From contig JBAMJV010001317.1 of NCBI GenBank assembly GCA_037951105.1, positions 62,001-126,000 of the forward strand: DNA of 64,000 nucleotides, given 5' to 3'. The notes beneath the pieces were generated by a model. It ran no database searches. It saw only the letters and a list, made by a program, of their open reading frames with translations, and was not told where the DNA came from. The stretch comes from Echinarachnius parma (lineage: Eukaryota; Echinodermata; Echinoidea; Clypeasteroida; Echinarachniidae). Shown here piece by piece: positions 10,516-22,053 of the stretch; positions within the stretch are counted from its first letter, which is position 1, and each line of letters begins with the position of its first letter. The translations under genes and the position numbers were made by a program.

Positions 10516-10516
10516 G
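10396..10516. repeat. Poly-C tract joined to (CG)n and (CA)n
   Basis: C11, GG and C17 run directly into GCGCGCGCGC and then about 70 bases of CA. Apparent proline-, threonine- and valine-rich frames here are homopolymer translations. Confidence 0.95.
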
Positions 10517-10950
10517 CGTTTATGATAACAAACCATAGAAGTATGAATAAACAAACCAACCCGTTTAACAAACTCGCCTAATTATGCACGCGCGCACACA
10601 ACCGCAGTATACGCATCCAAGTGAAGATTATTGAGTTGAATTGAATTGAAATGAAATTCATTTTCTAATCACTCATTTCCATCAAACATTATTTATATAT
10701 ATAACACAGATATGCTCACAATTAACAGAATAATTATGTATAATAGTTTGAAAGTTTGGGAGCCTGTTTACATGAACTAGCATTTTAACGCAATTCTGGA
10801 TGAACAAAATATACAATATTGCAGTATACAATATTGTGTAATTATATTGTATTATCATGCACTGTCTATTATATGTATCATAGATATATAAAGTACATAT
10901 CAATAATTGCTAGTATATTGTGTAACTATACGGGATGGTTGAATGTTATT

Positions 10951-11440
10951 TTATTTATTTATTTATTTATTTATATTTTTTTTTAAGTTTTAAGTTTATT
11001 AACAACAAAATGTATGTACATCATAAAACAAAGTATGCAAGGCAAAACAATATAATACAAACTGTACATAATGTACAAAACAATGAATTACTGCAAAAGC
11101 TTAATTAATGCTTACATAAAACACATTTATACAAAAGTTCAAGTTGTTGCTAAAAGAAAACCAAAAGTTAGCACAAGTGCTAGTCGAGATCGGTTTTCTC
11201 TGTTCACTATTATATCGATAGTGTATCTCTTCATTACTATAGCATTATACTAGTTCTTACAATTATATTGTATACATTCAAAATACAAAACATTACTAAC
11301 TGCTAACATAACAGATAATTTATTTGTTCATCATATAAATTGTGAGGGTATTACGAAATGAATATCTTGTTTTTTGTTCTCTGAGGTAAGCTATTCCAAA
11401 GCTTCGGTCCAACAAAAGAAATAGTGAATGTACCTTTAGT
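10951..11440 (-). mobile_element. 5'-truncated LINE copy, minus strand
   Basis: Reading the minus strand from 11440, a frame gives FTISFVGPKLWNSLP followed by a stop. The G-P-x-x-W-N-x-L-P block is the usual C-terminus of CR1/Jockey-type ORF2, and the intact LINE in this window ends the same way (GPDVWNYLP). An AT-rich 3' UTR follows and ends in A-rich and (AAAT)n tails, which appear on the plus strand as T-runs at 10951-10985. Confidence 0.6.
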
Positions 11441-12961
11441 CCAGTCAATCTAGCAAATATTAGGGGGCAACCTCGGCAAAATTGCAACACGGGATTTTTT
11501 TTTCGGAATTCTGTTCAGGAAACTCCCCTTAACAACCAAAAAAAAAGTCCTAAGAAATCGAAGCTGCGGAAAGTGGTTTAATTTGCATTATAAAGATAAT
11601 TAGCAAATTTGCATAATTATGAAATAAGGTCAGGGGTCATTTTCTATCTAGGAATAGTACGCTAGTAATTAAAACAAATATTCTATGGTATTTTAGGGCA
11701 AGGAATCCATTTCCGGTGCTCGTTTGCGAGTGCCATATGGAGAAAACCCTGAAATCCAAGATGGCTGCTTCCTAATTTGCATATTTATGAATATTATTGG
11801 TTTTCATTGGCTACAGCCTCTAATAAGCAATAATTATAGTGTTTTTTTCTTTAATCATGTTCTAAATGTATATCAAAGATACTTCAGCTTGGTTGCCGCC
11901 TTGGCAACCTCTTGCAATGCATATAATTAGCATAATTTTATTATTTACCTAATTTGCATATTCCCCCAAATTGAGTATATTGGGAACCCGGAAAATAAAA
12001 ATGACGTGAAATACCACTTTTCCAAGGTTTTGGGGGGCAGGAAATCCATTTATGATACTTAATTCGACGTATCACCTTGGCAACCCACATAAATCCAAGA
12101 TGGCCGTCTTTGGCATTTTAAAGGAGATAATGCTATTTGCCACTTTAATGGCATTTTTTTTAGAGCATAATTTATTCACTGTTAGCACATTGCAATTTAA
12201 GTATTCCGATTGCTAATTCGAATAATTGAGAGTTCAAAAATTATAATATTGTTCTAATATAACCAAAAGAATGAAGCTGTGTATCATTACATGTGAAATG
12301 TGGGGAGCAGCCATCTTGGATTTAAGAAGGTTGCCATGGTGCTATATGGAAAATAAGTATAAAAAATGGACTTGTTGCCCCCCAAAACCTTGGAAAAGTG
12401 GTATAATTTGTAATTTTTACTTTCCGGGCTCCCAATATACTCAATTTGGGGGAATATGCAAATTAGGTAAATAACCCAATTATGCAAATTATATGCATTG
12501 ATAGAGGTTTCCAAGGTGGCAACTAATCTGAAATAGCTTCACTACATATTTAGAACATGAATGAAAAATAATAATCCGGAATGATTGCTCATTAGAGGCT
12601 ATAACCACTTAAAACCAATAATATCCATAAATATGCAAATTAGGGGCAGCCATCTTAGCATCTTAGCCTATACGACACATGCAAATGAGCACCGTTAATG
12701 GATGCCTTGCCCTAAATTACCCTAGTATAATCGTTTTTATCAATATTGTGCTATTCCTAGATAGAAAATGACCCCTCACCGCATTTCAGAAATATGCAAA
12801 TTAGCTTATATTTATAATGCAAATTAAACCACTTTCCGTAGCTTCGATTTCTTAGGACTTTTATTATGTTGTTCAGGGAAGTTTCCTGAACAGAATTCCG
12901 AAGAAAAATCCCATGTTGCAATTTTGCCGAGGTCAAGACCCTATAGATATTGACTGGACTA
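11437..12961. mobile_element. 1.5 kb foldback element with arms near 670 bases
   Basis: The left arm (11437 to about 12115) and right arm (about 12293-12961) are inverted copies, starting TAGTCCAGTCAAT and ending ATTGACTGGACTA, with a 180-base spacer. Matches include AATTGCAACACGGGA, TTTTCTATCTAGGAATAG and CCCCCAAATTGAGTATATTGG. Divergence between arms is moderate, so it is not an assembly mirror. No protein. Confidence 0.85.
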
Positions 12962-13069
12962 TAGATGTGTTCGTTGAACTTGGAACAAATTGATTACCAT
13001 TCTTTAGCCTATAGTTTTCATTCATTTGTAAATGCAAAGTTACATAAAAACTAAAACTATCAGCAACCG

Positions 13070-13739
13070 ATTCAATAGCTCATTTGCATATTATGCAAAG
13101 CACTTTAATTACAGGCCTACTGTTTTGGTAGGATGTCTAACAAAAATACTTGGTACTACACTCAACAAGTCCGTTTTTTGATAAAAATGTGCAATATTTT
13201 ACTATTTTTGTGGACATTAATTTACATATTATGCAAATTATATGCAAATTATGTTGAACTGATATACGTGTCACCGTGTGTTATGGGTTATTGGCTTTTG
13301 ATACTAGATGTGCACACTCTTCTGGCTATGATAGTGCATCTAGATTTTAAGCAATACATAACTTCATATTGATCCAATCAAACTATAGCTCATTTGCATA
13401 TTATGCAAAGTACTTTCATGCTAACGTTTCGATTGAGTGCCACCCTAACCTGTTTCATATCTGAACTTAAAAATATAAAGGCTTTATCATTTGCATCCAC
13501 TCGATCAAACCTAACCCTAGGTCTATTTGTTCAACAATATGGAATATTTTATTTTTGGGGAACCTAATTTGCATATTATGCAAATTATGTAGTCATTACA
13601 AGTACGGGTATGCGTTCATCGTGTACCTTATAATACTAATATTGGGTTGCCATACTTTTCTGGCGTCAATATAGTATATAAATATTGTTTAACAATTAAT
13701 TTAATATTTTTACCTTCAAACAATACCTAATTTGCATAT
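13070..13739. repeat. Diverged tandem repeat with octamer palindromes
   Basis: Units of about 310-345 bases; each carries copies of ATTTGCATATTATGCAAAT or close variants, at 13082, 13221, 13392, 13567 and 13730. The spacer pairs also align (for example GGAATATTTTA against GCAATATTTTA). Confidence 0.7.
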
Positions 13740-13888
13740 TATGCAAATTAAAACACTTTCCGCAACTTCGATTCCTTGGGACTTTTTGTTGGTTGTTAAG
13801 GGTTAAGGGGAGTTTCCTGAACAGAATTCCGAAAAAAAATCCCGTGTTGCAATTTTGCCGAGGTCAAGGCCATATATTGACTGGACTA
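13740..13888. mobile_element. Third partial arm of the 11437-12961 foldback
   Basis: Runs from GCAAATTAAAACACTTTCCG through TTCCTGAACAGAATTCCGAA to TATTGACTGGACTA, in the orientation of the foldback's right arm. It ends at the same terminal motif. Confidence 0.75.
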
Positions 13889-14510
13889 CTTGTGTCGTCC
13901 TACAAATTGGCAAGGGTATATAGCATTGCATTTTTCTTTTCTTCTTGTTTCGTAAGTATGGTGTACAATCTTACAATAATCTAATAATGTGTATGGTAGA
14001 TTTCTATTATACAAATCATATATATACAAATGTTGAAACTGCCAGTTCATGCAAACCAAAAACATCCAATATCCCCAATTGTTGAAACAGTGGTCCGGAG
14101 GATGTTCTCAATAATGAAAACGTAATAGCTCGCACCGCCATCTTCTGATGGCGGTGATTTAATTATCACATTCATTTCCTGACCCTTTTCCAAAAGATGT
14201 GGGTATATTGTTTCCACACAATGTATAATTTCATGTGTTGGAATAAGATTACATTATTAGACAGGATTATATTGCACTTTCGATGATTTTAATAGTGTAT
14301 ATGTTTATGTAACATAATTATAAAACTGGTCAAATACACACATTTTGATCTAGCCTATAGATGTTTACATGAAGATATATCTTAATGTGTATCAAATTTT
14401 TAATAATTACAATACTTATTATAAGATAGCGCATAATTGATAGTTCACCTAAATGTTTAAAGCGTTTTACAATAGAAACGCACAGAAACACGCATAAACT
14501 AGCATTAGCA

Positions 14511-14514
14511 AACA

Positions 14515-14592
<78 letters not shown>

Positions 14593-14665
14593 CACGCACA
14601 CACACGCACACACAGACACACGCATACACACACTGATACACGCACGTCCACACATATACACACAC
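14511..14665. repeat. (CA)n microsatellite, left of an inserted element
   Basis: About 150 bases of CA with CG, CAAA and CAGA interruptions. Confidence 0.95.
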
Positions 14666-14680
14666 ACATCTACTTATATG

Positions 14681-14999
14681 GGCATACTTGTGGGAACCCG
14701 ACTTGTGGGGTACTTGTGCTACTATACAAGCTGGAGGAGTGCTACTACAAAATGGCGCTATTCACAAAATCTTTGCGACGAAAAAGGCAACCTTTCCAGT
14801 GTATGGGAGGGTAGGCTTGTGTCTAGATAAAACAATCTCCTCAAGTATCACTTATGGGATACAGTTACAGGATTTTGTCACATAACTTTATGAAGCTAAA
14901 TACGCCGATTCCTTAGTGGGTTCTATAATTTATTCCCCACAAGAAAAAAATACCCCACAAGTATATAATTATACCCACATGAGACCCCACAAGAATGCC
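14681..14999. mobile_element. Small TIR element inside a CA array
   Basis: Starts GGCATACTTGTGG and ends with the complement CCACAAGAATGCC; internal ACTTGTGGGG / CCCCACAAGT words repeat near each end. (CA)n lies on both sides (14511-14665 and 15021-15058), consistent with insertion into a CA array. Confidence 0.6.
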
Positions 15000-15017
15000 G
15001 GCGTGAGAACACATCCA

Positions 15018-15020
<3 letters not shown>

Positions 15021-15060
<40 letters not shown>
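15021..15060. repeat. (CA)n microsatellite, right of an inserted element
   Basis: About 40 bases of CA. Confidence 0.95.
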
Positions 15061-15099
15061 CCACACGTTTATGATAACAAACTCGCCTAATTATGCACG

Positions 15100-15800
15100 C
15101 GCCCAGTCACCCCCTCCCAGTCACGATATCTTTATTTGAGGTATATACACCGTTGGTCATAAAGTTGGAATATTTGTTTGTTTAGATCCTGCGCCTAATG
15201 AACCGTTTCCAAATGTACAAATGGACCAAATACTACCAATGTACAATAAATAGTTGCATGAATTTGAATTAATTAATTTAGCATTTTGTTTTGAGCTTTG
15301 AAAGGCAGGACCTTTGATGATTGGCCCCTTTCCCTCTCCAAAGCCCAGAAACCCAGAAGATCGCCGCGTGGACACTCATGATATGTCATCTTAATGGGTA
15401 CGAGCTATACCACCGTTGGGCCATCGTAACCTCAAGTCGTTTTGTGAATGCAGAAATCTTGGAGCTTCTCTCCACGTAATTGATCGACGAACCCTTTGTC
15501 TTCCATCTGTTCGGTCAAGGATGTTATGGCTCGTACCCATTAAGATGACATATCACTATAGTGTCCAGGCGGCACTCTTCTGGGCTCCCAGGGACGTCCG
15601 GTAACTCTCGGTTGCATGGTTTGGAGTGGACACTTGGTAGTTTGTCTTGCTCGGTGACCATGCTAGAGCGATCTATGATGTACAGTTTGGCGAAAGGCGT
15701 TGAATCCTATCAAAACTATACATTATCTGAAAGGAAATTTCCCAAGGAACCCAAATAGGCACTCAGAAATAACACTAGGTGTACAGTTAATTGTTCTTAT
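15100..15800. repeat. Unassigned DNA with a 26-bp inverted pair
   Basis: ATATGTCATCTTAATGGGTA at 15381-15400 returns inverted at 15535-15554, both extended by a few bases of ACGAGC. This suggests a decayed inverted-repeat element. No coding region recognised. Confidence 0.5.
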
Positions 15801-16188
15801 ACAGAGCGTATCCAAAAAAGCGTTACACTTTTGAACATTTTTTCAAAATTACATTTTTCGATATTTAGAAAAAATTTTCATGTCGATGGATGCCCAATGG
15901 TCTCATCTATCAAGTGCCACTAACAAAACAAATTTTCGTTCACGCTTGGGCGAACACTGACTGTTTTTGTACATGGTGTGAAAAATAGCTTGCGCCAATT
16001 TGAAAGAAGATGGACAATTAAACCAGCAGACCAAATTAGTACTCTCTTTCAAACAAATTGCTCTTTGCCATTAATTTAAGATTATTTTATGATAGTGTAA
16101 TCATTTTGTGGCAATTTTCTATCATAATTTAACTGATCTCATTTCCCTATGCGTGGGTGAGAATACATAAGCCATAGATTGATAGATA

Positions 16189-16257
16189 ATGAAAGGACTT
16201 GCATCGTTAATGACAAAATGTCCAGCCTGTCCTCATTAACGATTCAAATCCTTTCAT
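16189..16257. repeat. 25-bp hairpin upstream of the LINE
   Basis: ATGAAAGGACTTGCATCGTT at 16189-16208 returns inverted at 16238-16257 with one or two mismatches, around a 19-base loop. Confidence 0.7.
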
Positions 16258-16320
16258 TGAGTGTTACACATACAAAAGATGACCCAGAAACATGAACAAA
16301 ATAATTGTATTCATGTTGCT

Positions 16321-16418
16321 AGATTGATGGGCTGATTGATTGATTGATTGGATTGATAGATGGATTGATTGATTGATGGATTGATTGATGGATTGATGGA
16401 TTGATGGATGGATGGAAT
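16321..16418. repeat. (GATT)n/(GATG)n microsatellite
   Basis: Tandem GATT and GATG words over about 100 bases just upstream of the LINE coding region. Confidence 0.9.
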
Positions 16419-16722
16419 GAGTGGCATGTGGTTTTGATGTGTCTGTGCTTTAAAAAAGATCTTGAAATAATTACCCATTATTGATTCTCTCCCATGCATA
16501 AAACAATGAAATGTTCGGTTGATAACGTACGACTCGGACATACTATACGATTACGCTTCTTGTGGAGAGAAATTCTGCCGTTTTTGAAATCGCAACAACA
16601 TTACAAACTGTGTTACTGCTAAAGTAAAGGACATAATGTGATTTAATATTTATCTGGACGTTTGACTTCGAGTTTAATAGCAGTTTGTGGTGTATTTTCA
16701 GGCAAGCAACATTTGATAGACC

Positions 16723-17632
16723 ATGGTGATAACTCGCTCAACGGTTCCTGGAGTTAATCCGGGCCAGCCCGCCAGGGAAACACCATCGGTGTCTGCACCC
16801 CCAAAAAGCTCAACTGGTCACCCAACCAAAACAGTGACTTCAATAGAGGGTGCAGACAATGACATGAATAGAGTGGCTGACAAGAATTCAATTGGCGGAA
16901 CGGAGAATAGAGAGAAAGGCAGAATCATGAATGGAGTAGAGGACGATGAGACAGAGGGAGCGAAAGCTGACCTGCAGACCAGGATCAAGGCTGCCCTGAC
17001 ATCGCAACCAGTCATCGACGCCATCGTGAAGGCAGTGTACGATGAAATTGCCGCAAAGATATCGAACGACGTCTACAAGGCTCTCGAATTTGACATTGAA
17101 AAGAAAACCGAAAACATCACCACTCTGGAGCATGAGATTTCCTCGCTCAAAAAGGAAATCAGAGCCTGTCAAGAAGCGAAGGAAGAACAAGAGCAATACA
17201 GTAGGAGAAACTGTCTCCGATTCCACGGCATCGAAGAGGAGGGTGAGGAGGACACCGACAACGTCATCATCAAGTTGGCGAAGGAGAAACTCGGCGTCGA
17301 CTTGCGGCCAGATGATCTGGACAGGTCACACCGCATCCCGGTCCGCAGTCATCAACGAGCTGGTGTACACCGACCACCCGCCAAGCCGATCATATAGTCA
17401 AGTTCGTCAGGTACAACGTACGGAGGCAGGTTTACGATGCAAGGTCAAGACTCAAAGGTACGAACGTCTTTGTCCATGAGGACCTAACTCGTTAGAGGAG
17501 TGCTCTCTTTCCAAGGCAAGATAACATGACAATGTACTGAGAACATGGTCATATGACGGGCGAATCACCGCCCTTACCAAGGACAATAGGAAAATCAGAA
17601 TCTCAAAAACAGCTGATTTAGAACGAATTTAA
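16723..17632 (+). pseudogene. LINE ORF1, disrupted
   Basis: An open frame of 224 codons from the ATG at 16723: S/P/T-rich head, then a K/E-rich coiled-coil stretch (about residues 118-160), then RRNCLRFHGIEEEGEEDTD and LDRSHRI, the pattern of LINE ORF1 nucleic-acid chaperones. The frame breaks at about 17392, where an extra TA gives a stop. The conserved C-terminus continues in another frame to a stop at 17630-17632 and is itself hit by a second in-frame stop near 17493. Loss of function looks recent because most of the frame is still open. Confidence 0.7.
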
Positions 17633-17844
17633 ACCAAACAAACATTAGTGTTTCAATCTTAAAGCTTTAATTGAACTATGAGACTCATCTATCCTTGTAT
17701 AGCGTATACAAAAAGTGTTAAATCAAATAAAAATGCTGTAGTATTACTTATGTGGATTGATGAAGGCATTTTTCACTTGAAATGTTTACACAATATTGAA
17801 GATATGATACATATACAATTACTAGGCACAATGAATATCATGAA

Positions 17845-18797
17845 ATGGTTATGGCTAATATGATAAATACAATTGATAGTGAGGTTAATATACTTGATGA
17901 TGTAGAATGCCAGTATTATGTACCACATGAATTTAAATGCAACTTTAGTAATAATATTGAAACATTTAGCGTGTTACACTTGAACGCACGGAGTCTGAAT
18001 CGCAATTTTGACTCTGTTAAGGATCTTTTATTATCCTTGGACTATCCATTCACAGTCATTGGCATTACCGAATCCTGGCTAACCACCCACTCCCCCCCCC
18101 CCCCCCCCCCCCCCCTTTGTTCGACTTAGATGGCTATCAAACCATTCGAGTCGACCGAGAAAGGGGGAGAGGCGGGGGTGTGGTTCTTTATATTAGAACA
18201 GGCTTAACGTTTACAATAATGGAAGAGGTTATGCCTATCTCCGAAGACGTTGAGAGTCTTTTTGTTGAAATTTGTGATAGGACCGATACAAAGATTAATA
18301 TTGGATTGATATACCGATCACCACACACATCTGTTCCTTTGTTTATTGATAATTTAGATAAATGCCTTCATATTTTGTCAAGAAGGGGAAAACAGACATA
18401 CGTTATGGGGGATTTCAATATAAACGTGATGCTAAGTGAACATGAATTAAATGATAATTGCTTATTAACTACTTTTAACTCTTATGCATTATATTCTTTG
18501 ATAAATAAGCCTACAAGAATAAGTCCTACATCGGCGACATTAATCGACAATATATTTACTAATGTATATACTAAAGTGAAATCAGGGGTTTTATACTCGG
18601 ACATTTCTGATCATTTACCCATTTTTGCTATTGTAGATGTACCAATCCCAATCAAAGTTCAATGTAAACATTGTGAAATTCGGAAGTATACAGATGAAAA
18701 TGTAAATGCACTCACTCATGACCTTGCAAGAGAAAACTGGTCGATGGTATTAAATGAAAAGGATGATGTAAATAGGGCATATGATAAATTAAAATGA
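17845..18797 (+). pseudogene. LINE ORF2, endonuclease domain, frameshifted
   Basis: Endonuclease/exonuclease/phosphatase fold. HLNARSLNRNFDSV and IGITESWL (catalytic glutamate) lie in the first frame. YVMGDFNIN and the SDHLPI histidine motif lie in the second frame, which starts near 18117. The frame changes at a C24 run (18092-18115) just after the catalytic TESW. The second frame ends with TGA at 18795-18797. Confidence 0.75.
18092..18115. repeat. C24 homopolymer inside the LINE endonuclease
   Basis: Twenty-four C between codons for THS and the LDGYQTIRVDR segment, and the point at which the reading frame changes. One more or two fewer C would rejoin the frames, so a base-calling error in the run is possible. 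Confidence 0.9.
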
Positions 18798-18804
18798 GAC
18801 AATT

Positions 18805-20835
18805 ATGTTTTCGCTTGATACGAATATTCCAATTGAAGAAGTTAGAATAAATAGTAAACATGTAAATCGCAAACCTTGGATAACAAAAGGCATATTGCGT
18901 TCAATTAATAAAAAAAATAGACTATATAAAACATGTTTGAAAAACCCTTACTGTGTCAATTATCGGGAAAAATATAAAAAGTATAGAAACATTTTAAACG
19001 CATTGTTGAAATCATCCCGCAAGAAGTTTTGGAATGGAAAACTTAGCAAGGTCAAGGGTGACATTGCCGCCACATGGCGTGTAATTAATGACTTACTTGG
19101 TAAGCATAAAAATAATATATTTCCACATGAAATGTTTGATGGTAATGAAAAAGCAAGTGATCCACAGAGTATTGTAAATATATTAAATAGATACTTTGTA
19201 AATATTGGTCCCAAATTAGCAAACACAATTGATTCAGAAAATGGTTCCTTTGTGAACTTTTTACCTAACAAAGTTGATAATACCATGTTTTTTAAGCCGG
19301 TTGATGCAAGTGAAATAATCAAAATAACAAAACAGTTGAAATCCACTAAATCTACCGGTCATGATCATTTGAATACATTTATTTTGAAAAAGATTATTTA
19401 TTGCATTGCTGAACCATTATGTCATGTATTTAATTTGTCAATTTGTACTGGTAATTATCCAAATGCATTTAAATTGGCCAAAGTTATACCTATTTTTAAA
19501 AAGGATAATCCAAATCAATGTCAGAATTATCGCCCCATATCTATTCTCCCATGCATATCTAAAATACTAGAAAGAATTATTTTTAATCAAATGTATGATT
19601 GTTTTGTGAAATATGATGTCCTTTGCCCCAACCAATATGGTTTTCGCAAACACTACTCCACGGTTTTAGCAGTCTTAGACTTGTATAATAGAATAACCCA
19701 GTCACTCGCTAATAAAGAATATGTTATTGGAATCTTCATGGATTTGTCGAAAGCATTCGACACCTTAGACTACAAAATACTCTTATACAAACTCGAGCGG
19801 TATGGTATACGGGGCACTCCATTGGCATGGATTAAGGATTATCTCAACAATAGAAAACAATATGTTCAGTTTGATTCAGTTAAATCCCAGGTACTAAACT
19901 TAACATGTGGTGTACCACAAGGATCAATCCTTGGGCCCCTCTTCTTCTTAGTTGATATTAATGATTTGATTTATGCATCTAATGTTGCATCTTATATTTT
20001 GTTTGCGGACGATACTAACTTACTTTTCTCGCCCAATAATTTTGATGTTTTGATTAGTACTATCAATATTGAATTACCTAAAATTGCAAGTTGGCTAAAT
20101 GATAATAAGCTATCATTAAATTTGAACAAAACTAACTATGTTATTTTTAGAACCCCAGCCACGAATATCAATGATAGACAATGTAGAATAACGTTATGTA
20201 ATAAAGAACTTGAGCGGAAAATGTTTGTTAATTTTCTTGGAGTCTATGTTGATGAACTTTTAAATTGGGATAATCATTGTAAACATTTAATACTATCTAT
20301 CTCGAGATCAATTGGGATTTTGAATAAGTTACGATATGATTTGTGTAGAAAAACACTATTACTTCTGTATAATTCGTTGATATTGTCAAAACTATCATAT
20401 TGTAATATAATGTGGGGTACAACTTGTAAACGAAATATTGATTCAATTTTTATATTACAAAAAAGGGCAATTCGAATATGCTCAGATTCTGCTTATCTTG
20501 CTCATACAAATCCTATCTTTAAAAGTTTAAATGTTTTAAAAATAACAGACATTAACGTATCTCAAACAGCCATATTTATGTATAAATTGAAAATAAATCT
20601 CATCCCTATGCACTTAAAGACCCTATTTATTCGCAATGATCAAATACACAATTATCAATGTCGTAGTTCATGTAAATATCATTTGTCTAACCCAAAGACA
20701 TTGCTTGCACAGAAATCCATTAAACATAGAGGTCCAGATGTATGGAATTACCTGCCGAATAGTATTACGCAATGCTCCTCATTAAATGTATTCAAATCCT
20801 CACTAAAAAAATATTTAATTATGCGTTACGATTAG
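18805..20835 (+). pseudogene. LINE ORF2, reverse transcriptase domain
   Basis: A 676-codon open frame. Key blocks: YRPISILPCISKILERII, NQYGFRKHYST, FMDLSKAFDTLDY (first catalytic Asp), CGVPQGSILGPLFFL and YILFADDTNLL with the catalytic FADD; the C-terminus has the HRGPDVWNYLP block seen in CR1/Jockey elements. It is separated from the endonuclease by a frameshift and stop at about 18790-18805; otherwise intact. ATG at 18805 is the first in-frame methionine, not a native start. Confidence 0.85.
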
Positions 20836-21258
20836 GTGCATGTGTATATCTTGTATAATCGATGTACTTATTTATTGTGTACTTTTATTTTTGTATGTAG
20901 TTTCATGAATATATAACACTACAGTAAAAATGTGCCTTAATTTTCATCCACAATAATGGCAGAGGGTGGGCGGGCGGGGTGAGTGGGCGGTCGGGGGGGG
21001 GGGGGTGGCTACGACAAAGATATTAAAATCATTTGTTCGTTAAATTGTACTAGTTATTACAGTTAACAAAGGGATCTGCCTCGACAGGATATCTATATCC
21101 TTTGCAGATCCCCCACATCCACTGTAATACTGTCCACACCACATGTATAACTTGTTTTTTTGTTTGTTTATGTATGTAATTTGCTGAAATTTGTATATTC
21201 TGTGTTTTTAAAGATGTGAAATAAAATTTAAATTTAAATTGAAAAAAAAAAAAAAAAA
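20836..21258 (+). other. LINE 3' UTR and poly-A
   Basis: Contains G13 at 20993-21005 and a TCGACAGGATATCTATATCC segment flanked by an inverted GGATCTGC/GCAGATCC pair that can form a short hairpin. It ends with AATTTAAATTTAAATTG and an A17 tail. Confidence 0.7.
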
Positions 21259-21689
21259 TCAGTTAAATTATGATAGAAAATTGCCACAAAATAATTACAC
21301 AATCATAAAATATTCTTAAATTTATGGCAAAGAGCAATTTGTTTGAATGGGAGTACTTATTTGGTCTGCTGGTTTAATTGTCCCTCTTCTTTCAATTTGG
21401 CGCAAGGCATTTTTGACACTCTGAACAAAAACTGTCAGTGTTCGCCCAAGCGTGAACGAAAATTTGTTTTGTTAGTGGCACTTGATAGATGAGACCATTG
21501 GGCATCCATCGACATGAAAAAATCTTATAAATATATACAAATGTAATGTTGACAATTTTTTCAAAAGTGTAACGCTTTTTTTGATACGCCCGGTATAAAC
21601 CAAAACATACAATTTTGTTTACAGTTTTAGAGGTCAATATTTTCCTGATAACTTTTTCTGAAGTAGCTCTAGACAACTAATGATAATAT

Positions 21690-22037
21690 TTTCATGCAGA
21701 GTAGACTTAGACATTTACAGCAATATAATAATGTATGGGGTAAATTATTATTGTAAATTTTTTTTCGAAGCCGAGACCAAGTACCTTCAAAATGTTCGAG
21801 ACCAAGCCCAGGTCCGGTCCACAATTTTCGAGACCGAGACCAAGACCCAGTGGTTGAGAATCCTGTAAGCGGGGGCAATTTTCGAAGCCCATACCAAACT
21901 TTTCAACATTTTCGAGGCCGAGACCATCGAAAATGATGGTCGAGACCACTAAAATTTGGTCTCGAGACCAGTTAAAATTTGAAGGGGGGGGGTTCAAACC
22001 CCCCAAAACGGTCATTTTTTACCCCCCCCCCCCCCCC
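21690..22037. repeat. GAGACC-rich dispersed repeat ending in C16
   Basis: Many TTCGAGACCGAGACC-like words at 21770-21975, similar to the GGTCTCGA words at 9200-9260, then G9 (about 21984-21992) and C16 at 22022-22037. No coding sense; lies just 3' of K2P-2. Confidence 0.6.
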
Positions 22038-22053
22038 ATGGTTACGCCTATGG

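Larger units (their letters stand above)
16541..21258 (+). mobile_element. Non-LTR retrotransposon (CR1/L2-like), near full length
   Basis: Order is 5' UTR (start uncertain), ORF1 (16723-17632, broken), ORF2 with endonuclease then reverse transcriptase (17845-20835, two frameshifts), a 3' UTR of about 400 bases and a terminal A-run at 21242-21258. APE-type endonuclease, a CGVPQGSILGPL block and an FADD catalytic motif place it in the CR1/L2/Jockey group. It is no longer able to encode intact proteins as assembled. Confidence 0.85.
15803..21590. mobile_element. Composite: long inverted arms enclosing a LINE
   Basis: The left arm 15803-16137 and right arm 21258-21590 are inverted copies of about 335 bases. 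Outer ends read GCGTATCCAAAAAAGCGTTA and the complement of GCGTATCAAAAAAAGCGTTA; inner ends are ATAATTTAACTGA and TCAGTTAAATTAT. The right arm starts directly after the LINE poly-A. The simplest reading is a palindromic DNA element split by a LINE insertion. Confidence 0.75.

Noticed and set aside
10323-10581. Frames with cysteine-valine or threonine-histidine runs
   Set aside because: CA repeat and poly-C translations; same for 5924-6109 and 14330-14667.
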